Shown piece after piece: positions 51,903 through 61,537 of a DNA stretch of 64,000 bases (within the stretch, counting starts at the first letter, position 1; each line of letters opens with the position of its first letter). A program made the position numbers and the translations under genes. The stretch is from an uncultured Alphaproteobacteria bacterium (GTDB taxonomy: Bacteria > Pseudomonadota > Alphaproteobacteria > RF32 > CAG-239). The stretch spans positions 1 to 64,000 of the forward strand of contig CAKQTH010000001.1 of the NCBI GenBank assembly GCA_934276635.1, read 5' to 3'. The notes beneath the pieces were generated by a model, which made no database searches, had not been told where the DNA came from, and saw nothing but the letters and a program-made list of their open reading frames with translations.

Positions 51903-53021
51903 CTAAAAGTTTATTTGCGTCCCTAAAACAAATGTATACCCCTTATTTGAGTCTGTGACAACATCTTTTCTGCCCTCAAAGTTGACATGCGCGGCGGCGG
52001 CATATATTGAAATATGCTTATCCCATTGATATTGATTGGAAAATTGGATAATTTCGTCTTTGAAAGGTCTGTCTTTTGCTTTTGAATAAAAATAAGTTAA
52101 AGCGGTTGAAAACGGTCCGATTTCATATCCGACGCCGACAGCGGCCGCGTCTGCGTTGCGATATGCATCAAAAAAGTCCGGTACATCAAATTTTTTGGGA
52201 AAAGCAGATTTTCCGGTTTGCTCGGTGTGCAGATATGAGGCTCCGAGCGTAAACCCTTTGCGATAAAAGCTGATGCCGGCCGAATATTCCTGCGTGTTTT
52301 CAAAAAAGTTTGCGTATGCGGCCGAAGATTTGAGGTCAAAAGTGTCAAATTCAACGGAATTTTCAACCGAAACAACGATTGCGCCTTTGTTGTGATATTC
52401 CGCGTGTTTGTTGACCAAAGACGACCTGTTATAGGTATACGGAACATAAGAAACGCCGATTCGCGAGTTGTAAAATTCCGGCGAAACATATGAAACTTTC
52501 GGTGCGTCTCCGTCGGTGTTGATATATGTCGAGTTCAGGGTTCTGAAAGACTTTGTTTTCTTTCGATTAAGCCAATTCGGATTAGAAATAAAGTCGGCAA
52601 CATCGCTGTTGTTTACGCCGAAGGGTCCGAAATCAGGCGCGCTGACGGCCTGTTCATATGCTATATTTTTCATCTGCCCGATTGAAAAATCACCGTAGTT
52701 TGTCTGCATCTTTGCATAAATCCGTTCGCCCCAACTGCCCTGATTATAATCTTTGAGATATTGATCGGTTCCGCCTTCAAAATCGGCAAAAAACGAAAGA
52801 ATATTGTCGGAGGAAAGATTGTTTTCGGCGGAAAGTCCGAGCCAAAAATCAGTAGGTGCGCGGTTGTTTTTGTTTTGTTGTTTATGCTTTGCCGAAACAT
52901 CGGAATGTCCGTACAGCGCTTTTGCCTCTCCCTGATAATCAAAATTCCATTCGGCAAGAGCGTCGGCGGCAGAAAAAACTGCGGCGGCAGCGGCGGAAAA
53001 CAAAACAATTTTGCTGTTCAT
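51903..53021 (-). CDS. Gram-negative porin
   Basis: 372 residues from ATG 53021. A signal peptide rich in Ala ends at ADALA, followed by repeated amphipathic strands (EWNFDYQGEAKALYGH, NNLSSDNILSFFADF) and a terminal Phe (LGTQINF). The N-terminal strands and the GQMKNIAYEQAVSAPDFG segment resemble general diffusion porins of alphaproteobacteria. Makes a trimeric outer-membrane channel. Just upstream of the orphan response regulator on the same strand, which may control it. Confidence 0.85.
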   Translation of the reverse strand: MNSKIVLFSAAAAAVFSAADALAEWNFDYQGEAKALYGHSDVSAKHKQQNKNNRAPTDFWLGLSAENNLSSDNILSFFADFEGGTDQYLKDYNQGSWGERIYAKMQTNYGDFSIGQMKNIAYEQAVSAPDFGPFGVNNSDVADFISNPNWLNRKKTKSFRTLNSTYINTDGDAPKVSYVSPEFYNSRIGVSYVPYTYNRSSLVNKHAEYHNKGAIVVSVENSVEFDTFDLKSSAAYANFFENTQEYSAGISFYRKGFTLGASYLHTEQTGKSAFPKKFDVPDFFDAYRNADAAAVGVGYEIGPFSTALTYFYSKAKDRPFKDEIIQFSNQYQWDKHISIYAAAAHVNFEGRKDVVTDSNKGYTFVLGTQINF

Positions 53022-53187
53022 CAAAATTTCCTTTTCTTAAAAAATTTGTTTCAGATTAAAATTTTGCACAAATTTAGTCAATATAATTGTTTATAACCGT
53101 AAAAAATATAAAATTTTTAGTGCTTTTCTTGTAACTTTTATTATATATTACAACAAAACAAGAATTAAATATTGAAAAGAGGAAAAA

Positions 53188-54726
53188 ATGACAAGACAAA
53201 AACCTGTAATGCTTTTGATTTTGGACGGTTGGGGATTCCGCGAACCGAAAACAAACGATAATGCAATTGAAATGGGCGCAACGCCGAACTGGCACAGCCT
53301 GATTGCAAATTATCCGCACAGCCTGATTGAAACTTCAGGATTGGCAGTCGGTCTGCCGGAAGGCCAAATGGGAAACTCGGAAGTCGGCCATATGAATCTC
53401 GGTGCCGGACGCGTTGTTATGCAGGATCTTCCGAGAATCGATATGTCGATTAAAGAAAACACCCTCAAAGACAATAAAGTTTTGCTTGAATTGATTGAAA
53501 AGCTGAAAAAAAGCGGCGGTACCTGCCACCTTATGGGGCTGATGAGCGACGGAGGCGTTCACTCGCACGAAAACCACATTATCGCTTTGGCAAAAATTTT
53601 GAGCGATAACGGGATTAAGGTTGATGTTCATGCGTTTATGGACGGAAGAGATACGCCTCCGACATCGGGCAAAGGATATATCGAAAAGCTGCAAAAGGCC
53701 GCCGATGAAATGAACGGAGTTAAAATTGCAACAATTTCTGGCCGTTTTTATGCGATGGACAGAGACAAGAGATGGGACAGAGTCGAGCTCGCGTATGACA
53801 ACATTGTTCTTGCTTCCGGCAAAAGATATGCAACGGCGGCAGAGGCAATGGACGCAACTTATACAAATGAGGTTACCGATGAATTTGTGGTTCCGTGCGT
53901 TGTCGGCGATTATGACGGCGCAAAAGACGGCGATGCTGTTTTGATGGCAAATTTCAGAGCCGACAGAGCCCGCGAAATTTTGTATGCGCTGCTTGATACT
54001 CCGTTTGAAGGTTTTGCCCGCAAAAAGGTTGTAAAATTTGTTATGGGAGTCGGAATGGCGGAATATTCGGTTGACCACAACAGATTTATGAAAACAATGT
54101 TCCCGCCGGTTGTTTTGAACAACATTTTCGGCGAGGTTGTCAGCCGCGAAGGCTTGACTCAGCTGCGTATTGCCGAGACTGAAAAATATGCGCATGTAAC
54201 CTTCTTTTTCAACGGCGGAGAAGAAAAAGAGTTTGCCGGAGAAGGGCGTATTTTGATTCCGAGCCCGAAAGTCGCAACATATGATTTGAAGCCTGAAATG
54301 AGCGTTTATGAGGTTACGGACGCGCTGGTTGATGCTATTGAAAATCAAAAATACGATGTGATTATATGCAACTTTGCCAACGGCGATATGGTCGGACATA
54401 CTGGCGTTATGGACGCGGCGCTCAAAGCAGTTGCCGCGGTTGATGAATGCTTGGGCAGAGTTGAACAGGCCATAAAGAAAGTTGATGGTGTTTTGTTGGT
54501 TACGGCAGACCACGGCAATGTTGAAAAAATGTATGACGAGGTTACAAAACAGCCGTACACCGCGCATACGGTCGGCAAAGTTCAGGCCGTTTTGTATAAT
54601 GCAGGCGACAAATATTGCGCAATGAAAGACGGAAAACTTGCCGATATTTCTCCGACATTGCTTGAACTTTTGGAAATTAAACAGCCGGAAGAAATGACCG
54701 GAAATTCTCTTTTGGTGAAAAAATAA
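53188..54726 (+). CDS. gpmI: 2,3-bisphosphoglycerate-independent phosphoglycerate mutase
   Basis: 512 residues. LLILDGWGFR starts the metal site, GNSEVGHMNLGAGRVV holds the phosphorylated Ser, and FMDGRDTPP and ITADHGNVEKM-like (VTADHGNVEKM) supply further ligands. A Mn-dependent glycolytic enzyme that interconverts 3- and 2-phosphoglycerate. AAGAGG before ATG. Its stop is immediately followed by the next ATG. Confidence 0.97.
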   Translation: MTRQKPVMLLILDGWGFREPKTNDNAIEMGATPNWHSLIANYPHSLIETSGLAVGLPEGQMGNSEVGHMNLGAGRVVMQDLPRIDMSIKENTLKDNKVLLELIEKLKKSGGTCHLMGLMSDGGVHSHENHIIALAKILSDNGIKVDVHAFMDGRDTPPTSGKGYIEKLQKAADEMNGVKIATISGRFYAMDRDKRWDRVELAYDNIVLASGKRYATAAEAMDATYTNEVTDEFVVPCVVGDYDGAKDGDAVLMANFRADRAREILYALLDTPFEGFARKKVVKFVMGVGMAEYSVDHNRFMKTMFPPVVLNNIFGEVVSREGLTQLRIAETEKYAHVTFFFNGGEEKEFAGEGRILIPSPKVATYDLKPEMSVYEVTDALVDAIENQKYDVIICNFANGDMVGHTGVMDAALKAVAAVDECLGRVEQAIKKVDGVLLVTADHGNVEKMYDEVTKQPYTAHTVGKVQAVLYNAGDKYCAMKDGKLADISPTLLELLEIKQPEEMTGNSLLVKK

Positions 54727-55989
54727 ATGAACGGACTTTGGCGGAACATAAATATGCTTGCACTGGTCGGAGGAATATCTTTTCTTCTGAACGGTGCGGC
54801 ATATTCCGCCATGCCGTCGCGCGAAGAATTGGTGGAAATGGAACGCAAGGCTCAGGCTCAAAAAATTGAGCATAAGAGGCTTCAGGCAAAATCCATCGAG
54901 CTGAATTTAGAGATGAGCAAACTCAACAAATCGCTGATTTCTGCCGCGCAAAAAATTCAACAAAACGAGAAAAATCTGTCGCGTATGGAAAATGAGCTCG
55001 AAACTCTGAAAAAAGAGCTTGCAATCAACGAGAAAAAATTCAACAGCGAAAATAAACAATTAGCCGACACTCTGGCCGCTTTGCAAAATTTGGCGCAAAA
55101 GCCGGCGGAAACTTTGTTTGTGCAACCGCTGACGCCGGTTGAGGTTATCAGAAGCGCGATTTTGTTGCGCGAAACGGTTCCTTATATCAGCGAAAGCACC
55201 GAAAACATCAAAAAGCAGCTGGAAACCATTGCTAAACAAAAAGAGCAGATAGAACAACGGGTTAACGGAATTAAAAAGGAGCAAAAAGCTCTTGCCGGCC
55301 AGCAGCAGAAGCTGAATTCTTTGATGAAAAAGAAAAAGTCGATGCGTTCTGATTTGGAGACCAAAGCTGCGATTTCTCGTAAAAAATCGGAAAAACTTGC
55401 GTCTCAGGCAAACGATTTGCGGGAGCTGGTTGCAAAAATTGAGCAACAGCAAAAAATAAAACAGCAAAAACAACGAGAAGAAAAAATCCGGCTTGAAAAA
55501 GAACGCGAGCTTGCGCGCCTGAAACAGGAAAAGTTCAGTTATACCAAAGCTCAAACAGACGGCTTGATTATAAATAATCAAGATACTATAAATGACATAG
55601 GCAAAAATTTTGTAAAAGCAAAAGGTTTGCTCTCGAGACCTGCGACCGGACCGGTGATTACGGCCTATGGACAGGAATCGGCAAAAGGCGTTACATCAAA
55701 AGGAATTGTGATAAAGACCAGAAATCTGGCTCAGGTTGTGGCTCCGTTTGATGGTGCGGTTGTGTTTGCGGGGCCTTTTAAGGGCTACGGAAATATGGTG
55801 ATTATCGAACACGGCAAGGGTTATTTGTCGCTTTTGGCCGGGCTTGATAATTTTGATTGTGAAATCGGACAGATGTTGTTGGCGGGCGAACCGCTCGGAC
55901 AAATGCCCGACGGCAAAGATGCCAAACTTTATATGGAAATTAGAAAAGACAGCCACCCTGTAAATCCGGAAATATGGCTGGCAAAATGA
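54727..55989 (+). CDS. EnvC-like murein hydrolase activator
   Basis: 420 residues. A signal peptide or anchor (about 8-27) is followed by long coiled coils (about 30-120 and 155-260) and a C-terminal LytM domain (about 300-418). The LytM zinc ligands are missing (LYMEIR where HxH is expected), as in EnvC, which does not cut peptidoglycan but activates amidases during cell separation. The order gpmI-envC-ctpA-rppH is common. Starts immediately after gpmI. Confidence 0.88.
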   Translation: MNGLWRNINMLALVGGISFLLNGAAYSAMPSREELVEMERKAQAQKIEHKRLQAKSIELNLEMSKLNKSLISAAQKIQQNEKNLSRMENELETLKKELAINEKKFNSENKQLADTLAALQNLAQKPAETLFVQPLTPVEVIRSAILLRETVPYISESTENIKKQLETIAKQKEQIEQRVNGIKKEQKALAGQQQKLNSLMKKKKSMRSDLETKAAISRKKSEKLASQANDLRELVAKIEQQQKIKQQKQREEKIRLEKERELARLKQEKFSYTKAQTDGLIINNQDTINDIGKNFVKAKGLLSRPATGPVITAYGQESAKGVTSKGIVIKTRNLAQVVAPFDGAVVFAGPFKGYGNMVIIEHGKGYLSLLAGLDNFDCEIGQMLLAGEPLGQMPDGKDAKLYMEIRKDSHPVNPEIWLAK

Positions 55990-56002
55990 TTGGAAGTGCA
56001 CG

Positions 56003-57337
56003 ATGAATAAAATATACAAATATGCGATGATGTTGATGATGGCCGTTTATTGCTCGAATGCCGTAGCAAAGGGAAAGGCAGAACCGGCTGAGCCGAACAC
56101 ATATGAAATGCTCAATCTTTTCGGAGAAGTTATGGAAAGAACAAAGGCTTTGTATGTTGAAGAAACATCGGACAAAAAGCTTATCGAATCCGCAATTAAC
56201 GGAATGCTCGTTTCGCTTGATCCTCACTCCAGCTTTTTGGACGCCAAAAGCTTTAAGTATATGAACGAACAGACAAAAGGAAAGTTCGGAGGTCTAGGAA
56301 TTGAGGTCACTATGGAAAACGGCGTTGTAAAGGTTGTTTCGCCGATTGATGACACTCCGGCGGCAAAAGCAGGGATAAAAGCCGGCGACTATATTACCGA
56401 TATTGACGGCGAATCGGTTATCGGACAGACTTTGAACGAAGCCGTCGACAAGATGAGAGGCAAAGTCGGCACAAAGGTAAAACTTACAATTCAGCGCGCT
56501 GCGGAAAAGCCGTTTGATGTCAAAATTAAGCGTGAAGAAATTAAAATTCAATCGGTTAAGAGCGATGTTAAAAACGATGATATCGCCTATATCCGCATTT
56601 CTTCTTTTACCGAAGAAGTTGACGCAAATGTGAAAAAAGCTATTGAAAAAGCCAGAAAAGAAACCAAAAACAAACTGCGCGGAATTGTGATTGATGTCCG
56701 CAACAACCCGGGAGGCCTACTTGATCAGGCGATTGCTTTGTCTGATTTGTTTTTGGACAGAGGCGAGATTGTTTCCACCCGTTCGCGCGATGAAAAAGAT
56801 ACCATAAAATATTCGGCCAACGAGGGAGATATTGCAAAAGGGTTGCCGATAGTCGTGCTGATTAACGAGGGGTCGGCTTCTGCGTCTGAGATTGTTGCCG
56901 GAGCGTTGCAAGACCATCATCGTGCAATTTTGCTCGGTGAAAAATCTTTCGGCAAAGGCTCGGTTCAAACGATTATCCCGCTCGGAGAATATGGTGCGAT
57001 GAGAATTACGACGGCTCGTTATTATACCCCGTCCGGCCGCTCGATTCAGGCGGAAGGTATTGAACCGGATATTTTGGTTAAGCCGGCAAAGGTCGAGGTT
57101 ATTGAGCGCTTGTACAATGTCAGTGAGGCAAATTTGAGCAATGCGTTGAAAAACGAACAAAAAGACGACAATAAAAATGTTGCCGACAAAGCAAAACAAG
57201 ATAAAAAAGAGCAGGATTTGAAAGATTATCAGCTTGTCAGAGCTCTTGATTTGGTTAAAGCATTGAGTTTGTACGGCTCAAACGAGCAGTCGAAAGCTGA
57301 TGAAAATAATGCCGAAAAAAAGGCTGAAAAGAAATAG
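56003..57337 (+). CDS. ctpA: C-terminal processing peptidase CtpA (S41)
   Basis: 444 residues. A signal peptide (about 1-22), a PDZ domain (about 95-180) with GGLGIEVTMENGVVKVV, and the S41 protease core. The catalytic Ser is in EGSASASEIVAGALQ and the Lys in GEKSFGKGSVQT. An Lys/Asp/Glu-rich tail follows (after about 385). A periplasmic protease that trims the C-terminus of exported proteins. Third gene of the gpmI run. Confidence 0.95.
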   Translation: MNKIYKYAMMLMMAVYCSNAVAKGKAEPAEPNTYEMLNLFGEVMERTKALYVEETSDKKLIESAINGMLVSLDPHSSFLDAKSFKYMNEQTKGKFGGLGIEVTMENGVVKVVSPIDDTPAAKAGIKAGDYITDIDGESVIGQTLNEAVDKMRGKVGTKVKLTIQRAAEKPFDVKIKREEIKIQSVKSDVKNDDIAYIRISSFTEEVDANVKKAIEKARKETKNKLRGIVIDVRNNPGGLLDQAIALSDLFLDRGEIVSTRSRDEKDTIKYSANEGDIAKGLPIVVLINEGSASASEIVAGALQDHHRAILLGEKSFGKGSVQTIIPLGEYGAMRITTARYYTPSGRSIQAEGIEPDILVKPAKVEVIERLYNVSEANLSNALKNEQKDDNKNVADKAKQDKKEQDLKDYQLVRALDLVKALSLYGSNEQSKADENNAEKKAEKK

Positions 57338-57340
57338 TTG

Positions 57341-57799
57341 ATGAAAAAATATCGCAATAATGTCGGAATCGTTGTGTTTAACCGAAAAAAACAGGTTTTG
57401 CTGTTTCGGCGCAACGATGCTCCGACAGACTGCCTTGATGCCTGGCAGTTTCCGCAAGGCGGAATGGAAGAGGGCGAAACGGTTGCTCAGACCGGCCTGC
57501 GTGAGCTGAAAGAAGAAACTTCCATTGCCTCCGCAAAACTTGTTTTTCAGACAGAAGAATCGTTTTGTTATGATTTTCCGACAGAAAGATATGGTTTTGC
57601 AGGTCAACGCCAATGGTGGATTTTGTGCTTTTTTGACGGGCATGACAGCGAAATAGATATCAAAACCGCCGAGCCGGAATTTTCGGATTATAAATGGACT
57701 GATTTTGCGGACGCAATAGACAAGGTTTGGTCAGTCAAAAGAGATATATACCGCAAAATTGAAAAGATTTTTTCTCCGATAATCGCGCAATATAAATAG
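57341..57799 (+). CDS. rppH: RNA pyrophosphohydrolase RppH
   Basis: 152 residues from ATG 57341. The Nudix box is GGMEEGETVAQTGLRELKEE, with the QFPQGGMEEG approach and RQRWWILCFF-type (GQRQWWILCFF) segment typical of RppH. It removes pyrophosphate from mRNA 5' ends, opening them to RNase E/G attack, such as by the family member encoded at 9518. Directly follows ctpA. Confidence 0.95.
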   Translation: MKKYRNNVGIVVFNRKKQVLLFRRNDAPTDCLDAWQFPQGGMEEGETVAQTGLRELKEETSIASAKLVFQTEESFCYDFPTERYGFAGQRQWWILCFFDGHDSEIDIKTAEPEFSDYKWTDFADAIDKVWSVKRDIYRKIEKIFSPIIAQYK

Positions 57800-57830
57800 G
57801 ATTGTCAGACAAAAAGATGCTGTCGAAAGA

Positions 57831-58523
57831 TTATTCGGCAACATTTTCAATAAGTCTGTCCATATTTTTGCGCTCGCTGTTATCGTATCCTTCTGGTTTT
57901 TCGGACTTTTCGGCTTTTTTGTCTTTTGCCGGTTTGATTTTCGGTTGCGAAAGCTTGTCAAACAACTCATTAATGCTGTCCGATTTGCTGTCTTTATCTT
58001 TTTTGGATGTAGCGCCGGCTCCTTCTTTGATGGTTTTAATAGTTTTTTCCGGCAACAGGTTTTCAAGCGGTTTTGCAAAGCTTCCGGCAATATTGTAATA
58101 TTTTGATTTTTTGAGGAAATCAGGCTGTTCGTTATACGGAACCACCCAGCCGATAGCAATATACATCAGGACAATCAGCAAACATGCGCGCAAAATACCG
58201 AAAAACAGCCCTAAAAATCTGTCAGGAAGATTAAGTTTGCTGGAGCGGATTTTTCCGGTAATGTATCCGGTAAAAATAAACCACAAAATAAAAAACACGA
58301 CAAAAACAAAGATAGACGCGGCAATGCCGGACATCAGCCCGCTTTCGATATATTTGTTGAACAGCGGAGTAAGCGGCGGCAAAAGGTATATCATCACCAG
58401 CGTCAGCAGCACCCAGCCGACAATCGAAAGAACCTCTTTTATGAGGCCGCGATAAAATGCCAGCAGCGCCGACAAAGCGATAACAATCAAAATTATAACA
58501 TCAAGATTGGATAGCTGTTCCAT
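57831..58523 (-). CDS. cvpA: CvpA-family membrane protein
   Basis: 230 residues. Four membrane helices in the first 130 residues (for example VIILIVIALSALLAFYRG, FFILWFIFTGYITG), then a polar, Lys-rich C-terminal tail (about 160-230). CvpA proteins are inner-membrane proteins first linked to colicin V production and affect purine and envelope stress phenotypes. Follows radA, as in many alphaproteobacteria, but purF does not follow. Confidence 0.88.
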   Translation of the reverse strand: MEQLSNLDVIILIVIALSALLAFYRGLIKEVLSIVGWVLLTLVMIYLLPPLTPLFNKYIESGLMSGIAASIFVFVVFFILWFIFTGYITGKIRSSKLNLPDRFLGLFFGILRACLLIVLMYIAIGWVVPYNEQPDFLKKSKYYNIAGSFAKPLENLLPEKTIKTIKEGAGATSKKDKDSKSDSINELFDKLSQPKIKPAKDKKAEKSEKPEGYDNSERKNMDRLIENVAE

Positions 58524-58541
58524 AGTTTTTTCCGTTTTTTA

Positions 58542-59915
58542 TCAATTAAACCAGTTTATAAGTCTTGTCACATTGCCGATTTCATAAATCGACATTTCTT
58601 CATTATAGGTTTTGCCGTCTTTTTTGCGGCCGGTCGGAGCAATCGCGCTCATAAAACCGAGCTTGTGAGCCTCTTTCAGGCGCAAATTAGGCTGGCTGAC
58701 CGCCCTGATTTCGCCGGACAGGCCGATTTCTCCGAACACAACCATATCGGCAGGAAGAGGCTTGTTTGTAAGCGAAGAAATCACCGCCATGGCGACCGCT
58801 AAATCGGCAGCCGGTTCCGAAATTTTCAGACCGCCGGCAATGTTCAGATAAATATCCTGTGAGCTGAGGTTCATACCGCAGCGGGCTTCCAAAACCGCCA
58901 AAACCATAGCCAGACGATTGGAATCCCAACCGACGACCGCGCGTTTCGGAGAAGAATATCCCGACGGGCTGACCAAAGCCTGAATTTCTACCAAAACCGG
59001 ACGAGACCCCTCAATTCCGGCAAATACGCATGAGCCGGAAACATTGCCCTGGCGTTCGGCTAAAAACAGCGCGGACGGGTTTTCAACTTCAACCAGTCCC
59101 GTGTCCTGCATTTCAAATACGCCAATTTCATCTGTTGCCCCGTAACGGTTTTTAACGGCGCGCAAAATGCGGAAATGATGCCCGCGTTCGCCTTCAAAAT
59201 AAAGCACGGTATCAACCATATGCTCCAAAACCCGCGGCCCGGCAATAGAACCCTGTTTGGTCACATGGCCGACAATAAACAGCACAAAGCCTTTTTCTTT
59301 GGCTAGTTTTATGAGCTCATAGGCGCAGGCTCGAACTTGCGACACACTTCCCGGAGTGGATTCGGCCTCTTTGAGATACATGGTCTGAATAGAATCGATA
59401 ATCACCATTGTCGGGTTAGATTTTTGCAAAGTGGCGATAATGTCGCCGACATCGGTTGCGCTGGCAAGCTTTACCGGAGAATTTTCAAGATGAAGTCTTT
59501 GCGCGCGGATTCTGACCTGATCAATCGCCTCTTCGCCGGAGATATATATGCATTCCGGTTTTGACGGAAAATTCGCAACGCCGGCGCATATTTGTAGCAA
59601 TAAGGTAGATTTTCCGATTCCCGGATCGCCGGCAACCAGAATTACCGAGCCGGGGACAAGTCCGCCGCCGGAAACGCGGTCAATTTCTTTTATGCCGGTT
59701 TGGATTCGCGAAATATTCTGCTGCCCGCCGGAAAGTGAAACAAAATCAATCTGCTGTCCTTGTGTGCGGCAAGAAATTTTTGAAAAACCTTCTGATGCGG
59801 TTTGTTCTTCAACAATAGTGTTCCATTCGCCGCAGGAGTCGCATTTACCCTGCCATTTCGGATAGGTTGCTCCGCACTGCTGACACACAAATTCATGCAA
59901 GATTTTTTTTGCCAT
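58542..59915 (-). CDS. radA: DNA repair protein RadA
   Basis: 457 residues. An N-terminal zinc finger (FVCQQCGATYPKWQGKCDSCG), Walker A AGDPGIGKSTLLLQI, the RadA-specific KNRYG (LRAVKNRYGATDEIG), and a C-terminal Lon-like domain (about 280-457). A helicase-like branch-migration factor in recombination. Nearly adjacent to mlaF on the same strand. Confidence 0.96.
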   Translation of the reverse strand: MAKKILHEFVCQQCGATYPKWQGKCDSCGEWNTIVEEQTASEGFSKISCRTQGQQIDFVSLSGGQQNISRIQTGIKEIDRVSGGGLVPGSVILVAGDPGIGKSTLLLQICAGVANFPSKPECIYISGEEAIDQVRIRAQRLHLENSPVKLASATDVGDIIATLQKSNPTMVIIDSIQTMYLKEAESTPGSVSQVRACAYELIKLAKEKGFVLFIVGHVTKQGSIAGPRVLEHMVDTVLYFEGERGHHFRILRAVKNRYGATDEIGVFEMQDTGLVEVENPSALFLAERQGNVSGSCVFAGIEGSRPVLVEIQALVSPSGYSSPKRAVVGWDSNRLAMVLAVLEARCGMNLSSQDIYLNIAGGLKISEPAADLAVAMAVISSLTNKPLPADMVVFGEIGLSGEIRAVSQPNLRLKEAHKLGFMSAIAPTGRKKDGKTYNEEMSIYEIGNVTRLINWFN

Positions 59916-59918
59916 ATT

Positions 59919-60683
59919 TTATACCTCGATTTTGATTGGACCTTGCGAGCACCCGTTGACAAATTGTTTGACATACGGATTGTCGGTTTTGTTCATCTCT
60001 TCAACTGTGCCGTACCAGATGATTTTTCCATGATAGAGCATTGCGATTTTGTCGGCAATTTTGCGGGCAGATGCCATATCGTGAGTAATGGTCAGTGCGG
60101 TTGCGCCAAGGTTGCGTACGGATTCCACAATCAAGTCGTTGATGACATCAGACATAATCGGGTCAAGTCCGGTTGTCGGTTCGTCAAAAAAGATAATTTC
60201 GGGATTTGTGGCAATTGCACGAGCCAACCCGACGCGTTTTTGCATACCGCCGGACAGTTCGGAAGGATACAAATCCGCAACATCTGGAGCCAGTCCGACC
60301 TGTCTCAAAACTTTTACGGCCTCTTCTTTTGCCTGTTTTTTCGGCATATGTTTGTTTTCAAGCAAACCGAACGCCACATTTTCCCAAACGGTCAGACTGT
60401 CAAACAAAGCTGCACCCTGAAAAAGCATACCCATTTGTGAGCGGAGTTTGTCCTGGACATCATCATCGGCGCCGACAATTTCCTGTCCGTCGATTTTGAT
60501 GGAGCCCGATTCCGGCGTGAGCAACCCCTGAATACACTTAATCAATACCGATTTTCCGGTTCCGGAACCGCCGATAACCACCAGCGATTCGCCTTTTTTG
60601 ACATCAATATTTACTCCGGTCAAAACTTTTTTGCGACCGAATTCCTTATGCAGGTTTTTTATTGAAATTTTTATATCAGACAT
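59919..60683 (-). CDS. mlaF: Phospholipid transport ABC ATPase MlaF
   Basis: 254 residues. Walker A GGSGTGKSVLIKC, signature LSGGMQKRVGLARA, Walker B IIFFDEPTTGLDP and a long C-terminal helix of the Mla type. With MlaE and a MlaD-like protein it moves phospholipids between inner and outer membrane to keep outer-membrane asymmetry. Follows mlaE by 12 bases. mlaD is missing from the neighbourhood. Confidence 0.94.
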   Translation of the reverse strand: MSDIKISIKNLHKEFGRKKVLTGVNIDVKKGESLVVIGGSGTGKSVLIKCIQGLLTPESGSIKIDGQEIVGADDDVQDKLRSQMGMLFQGAALFDSLTVWENVAFGLLENKHMPKKQAKEEAVKVLRQVGLAPDVADLYPSELSGGMQKRVGLARAIATNPEIIFFDEPTTGLDPIMSDVINDLIVESVRNLGATALTITHDMASARKIADKIAMLYHGKIIWYGTVEEMNKTDNPYVKQFVNGCSQGPIKIEV

Positions 60684-60695
60684 TTTGCCGCGCTC

Positions 60696-61484
60696 CTATT
60701 TTGAAAAGAAGATTTCGGTAATGATATAGTTGAATATTAAAATCATAATCGAGGCAGAAACAACTGCGTTTGTCGTTGCCATACCGACGCCCTGTGCGCC
60801 ACCTTTTGAACGATATCCGTTGTAGCAGCCCATCAACGAGATGATAAATCCGAAAACGCAGGCTTTTACAAGGCCGGAGATAATGCCGACAGAATCAAGC
60901 TCGTCAAGCGTTGCATTGATATAGTTTGCAGGGTTGAACCCGAGTTTGTAAACCCCGACGACATATCCGCCGAAAATTCCGATTGCATCACCGATAAGCA
61001 CCAAAATCGGAAGAACCGCCATTCCGGCCAGCAAGCGCGGCGCTACCAGATATTTGAACGGGTTTACCGAAAGCGTAACCAAAGCATCAATTTGTTCGGT
61101 AACTTTCATTGTACCGATTTCTGCAGCCATGGCCGCGCCGATTCTTCCGGCAACCATAAGTGCGGACAAAACCGGAGCCAGCTCTCTGGTAACGGAAATA
61201 AGCACCACCGAGGCAACCATTTTTTCAGCACCGAAACTTGCGTATCCGCTGTAACTTTGCAGAGCAATCACCATTCCGGCAAAAATCGTGGTCAAGCCGA
61301 CAACCGGCAGCGAATAAAACCCGATTTCAACCATTTGTTTGCCCAAAAATTTGAGATAAAACGGAGGCGTTAGGCTGTTATAAATTGATTTTGCCACAAA
61401 CAGCAGCAAATATCCGAAACGACAGAAAAAGTCCACCAGCGGCTTTCCGAGTTTTTGTAAAAATCTGAATAAATATTTCGTCAT
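60696..61484 (-). CDS. mlaE: Phospholipid transport permease MlaE
   Basis: 262 residues from ATG 61484 with TGAGG ahead; a TTG 15 bases earlier is less likely. Five membrane helices and the family segments LTTIFAGMVIALQSY, RELAPVLSALMVAGRIGAAMAAEIGTMKV and GLVKACVFGFIISLMGCYNG. The permease of the MlaFEDB lipid transporter. No mlaD follows, although mlaF does. Confidence 0.94.
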   Translation of the reverse strand: MTKYLFRFLQKLGKPLVDFFCRFGYLLLFVAKSIYNSLTPPFYLKFLGKQMVEIGFYSLPVVGLTTIFAGMVIALQSYSGYASFGAEKMVASVVLISVTRELAPVLSALMVAGRIGAAMAAEIGTMKVTEQIDALVTLSVNPFKYLVAPRLLAGMAVLPILVLIGDAIGIFGGYVVGVYKLGFNPANYINATLDELDSVGIISGLVKACVFGFIISLMGCYNGYRSKGGAQGVGMATTNAVVSASIMILIFNYIITEIFFSK

Positions 61485-61537
61485 TTTTTCCTCAATCAAA
61501 GTGATATTTTGCGCATATTTTACGGCACAAAGCGCAA

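Noticed and set aside
53335..54873. Long open frame on the minus strand, 512 codons
   Set aside because: Lies antisense over gpmI and envC, has no family motif, no ribosome-binding site and odd composition (many His, Asn, Arg). It is a shadow of gpmI codon use.
54727..55989. Active LytM endopeptidase
   Set aside because: The zinc ligands are absent as in EnvC, and the long coiled coil fits an activator, not an enzyme.
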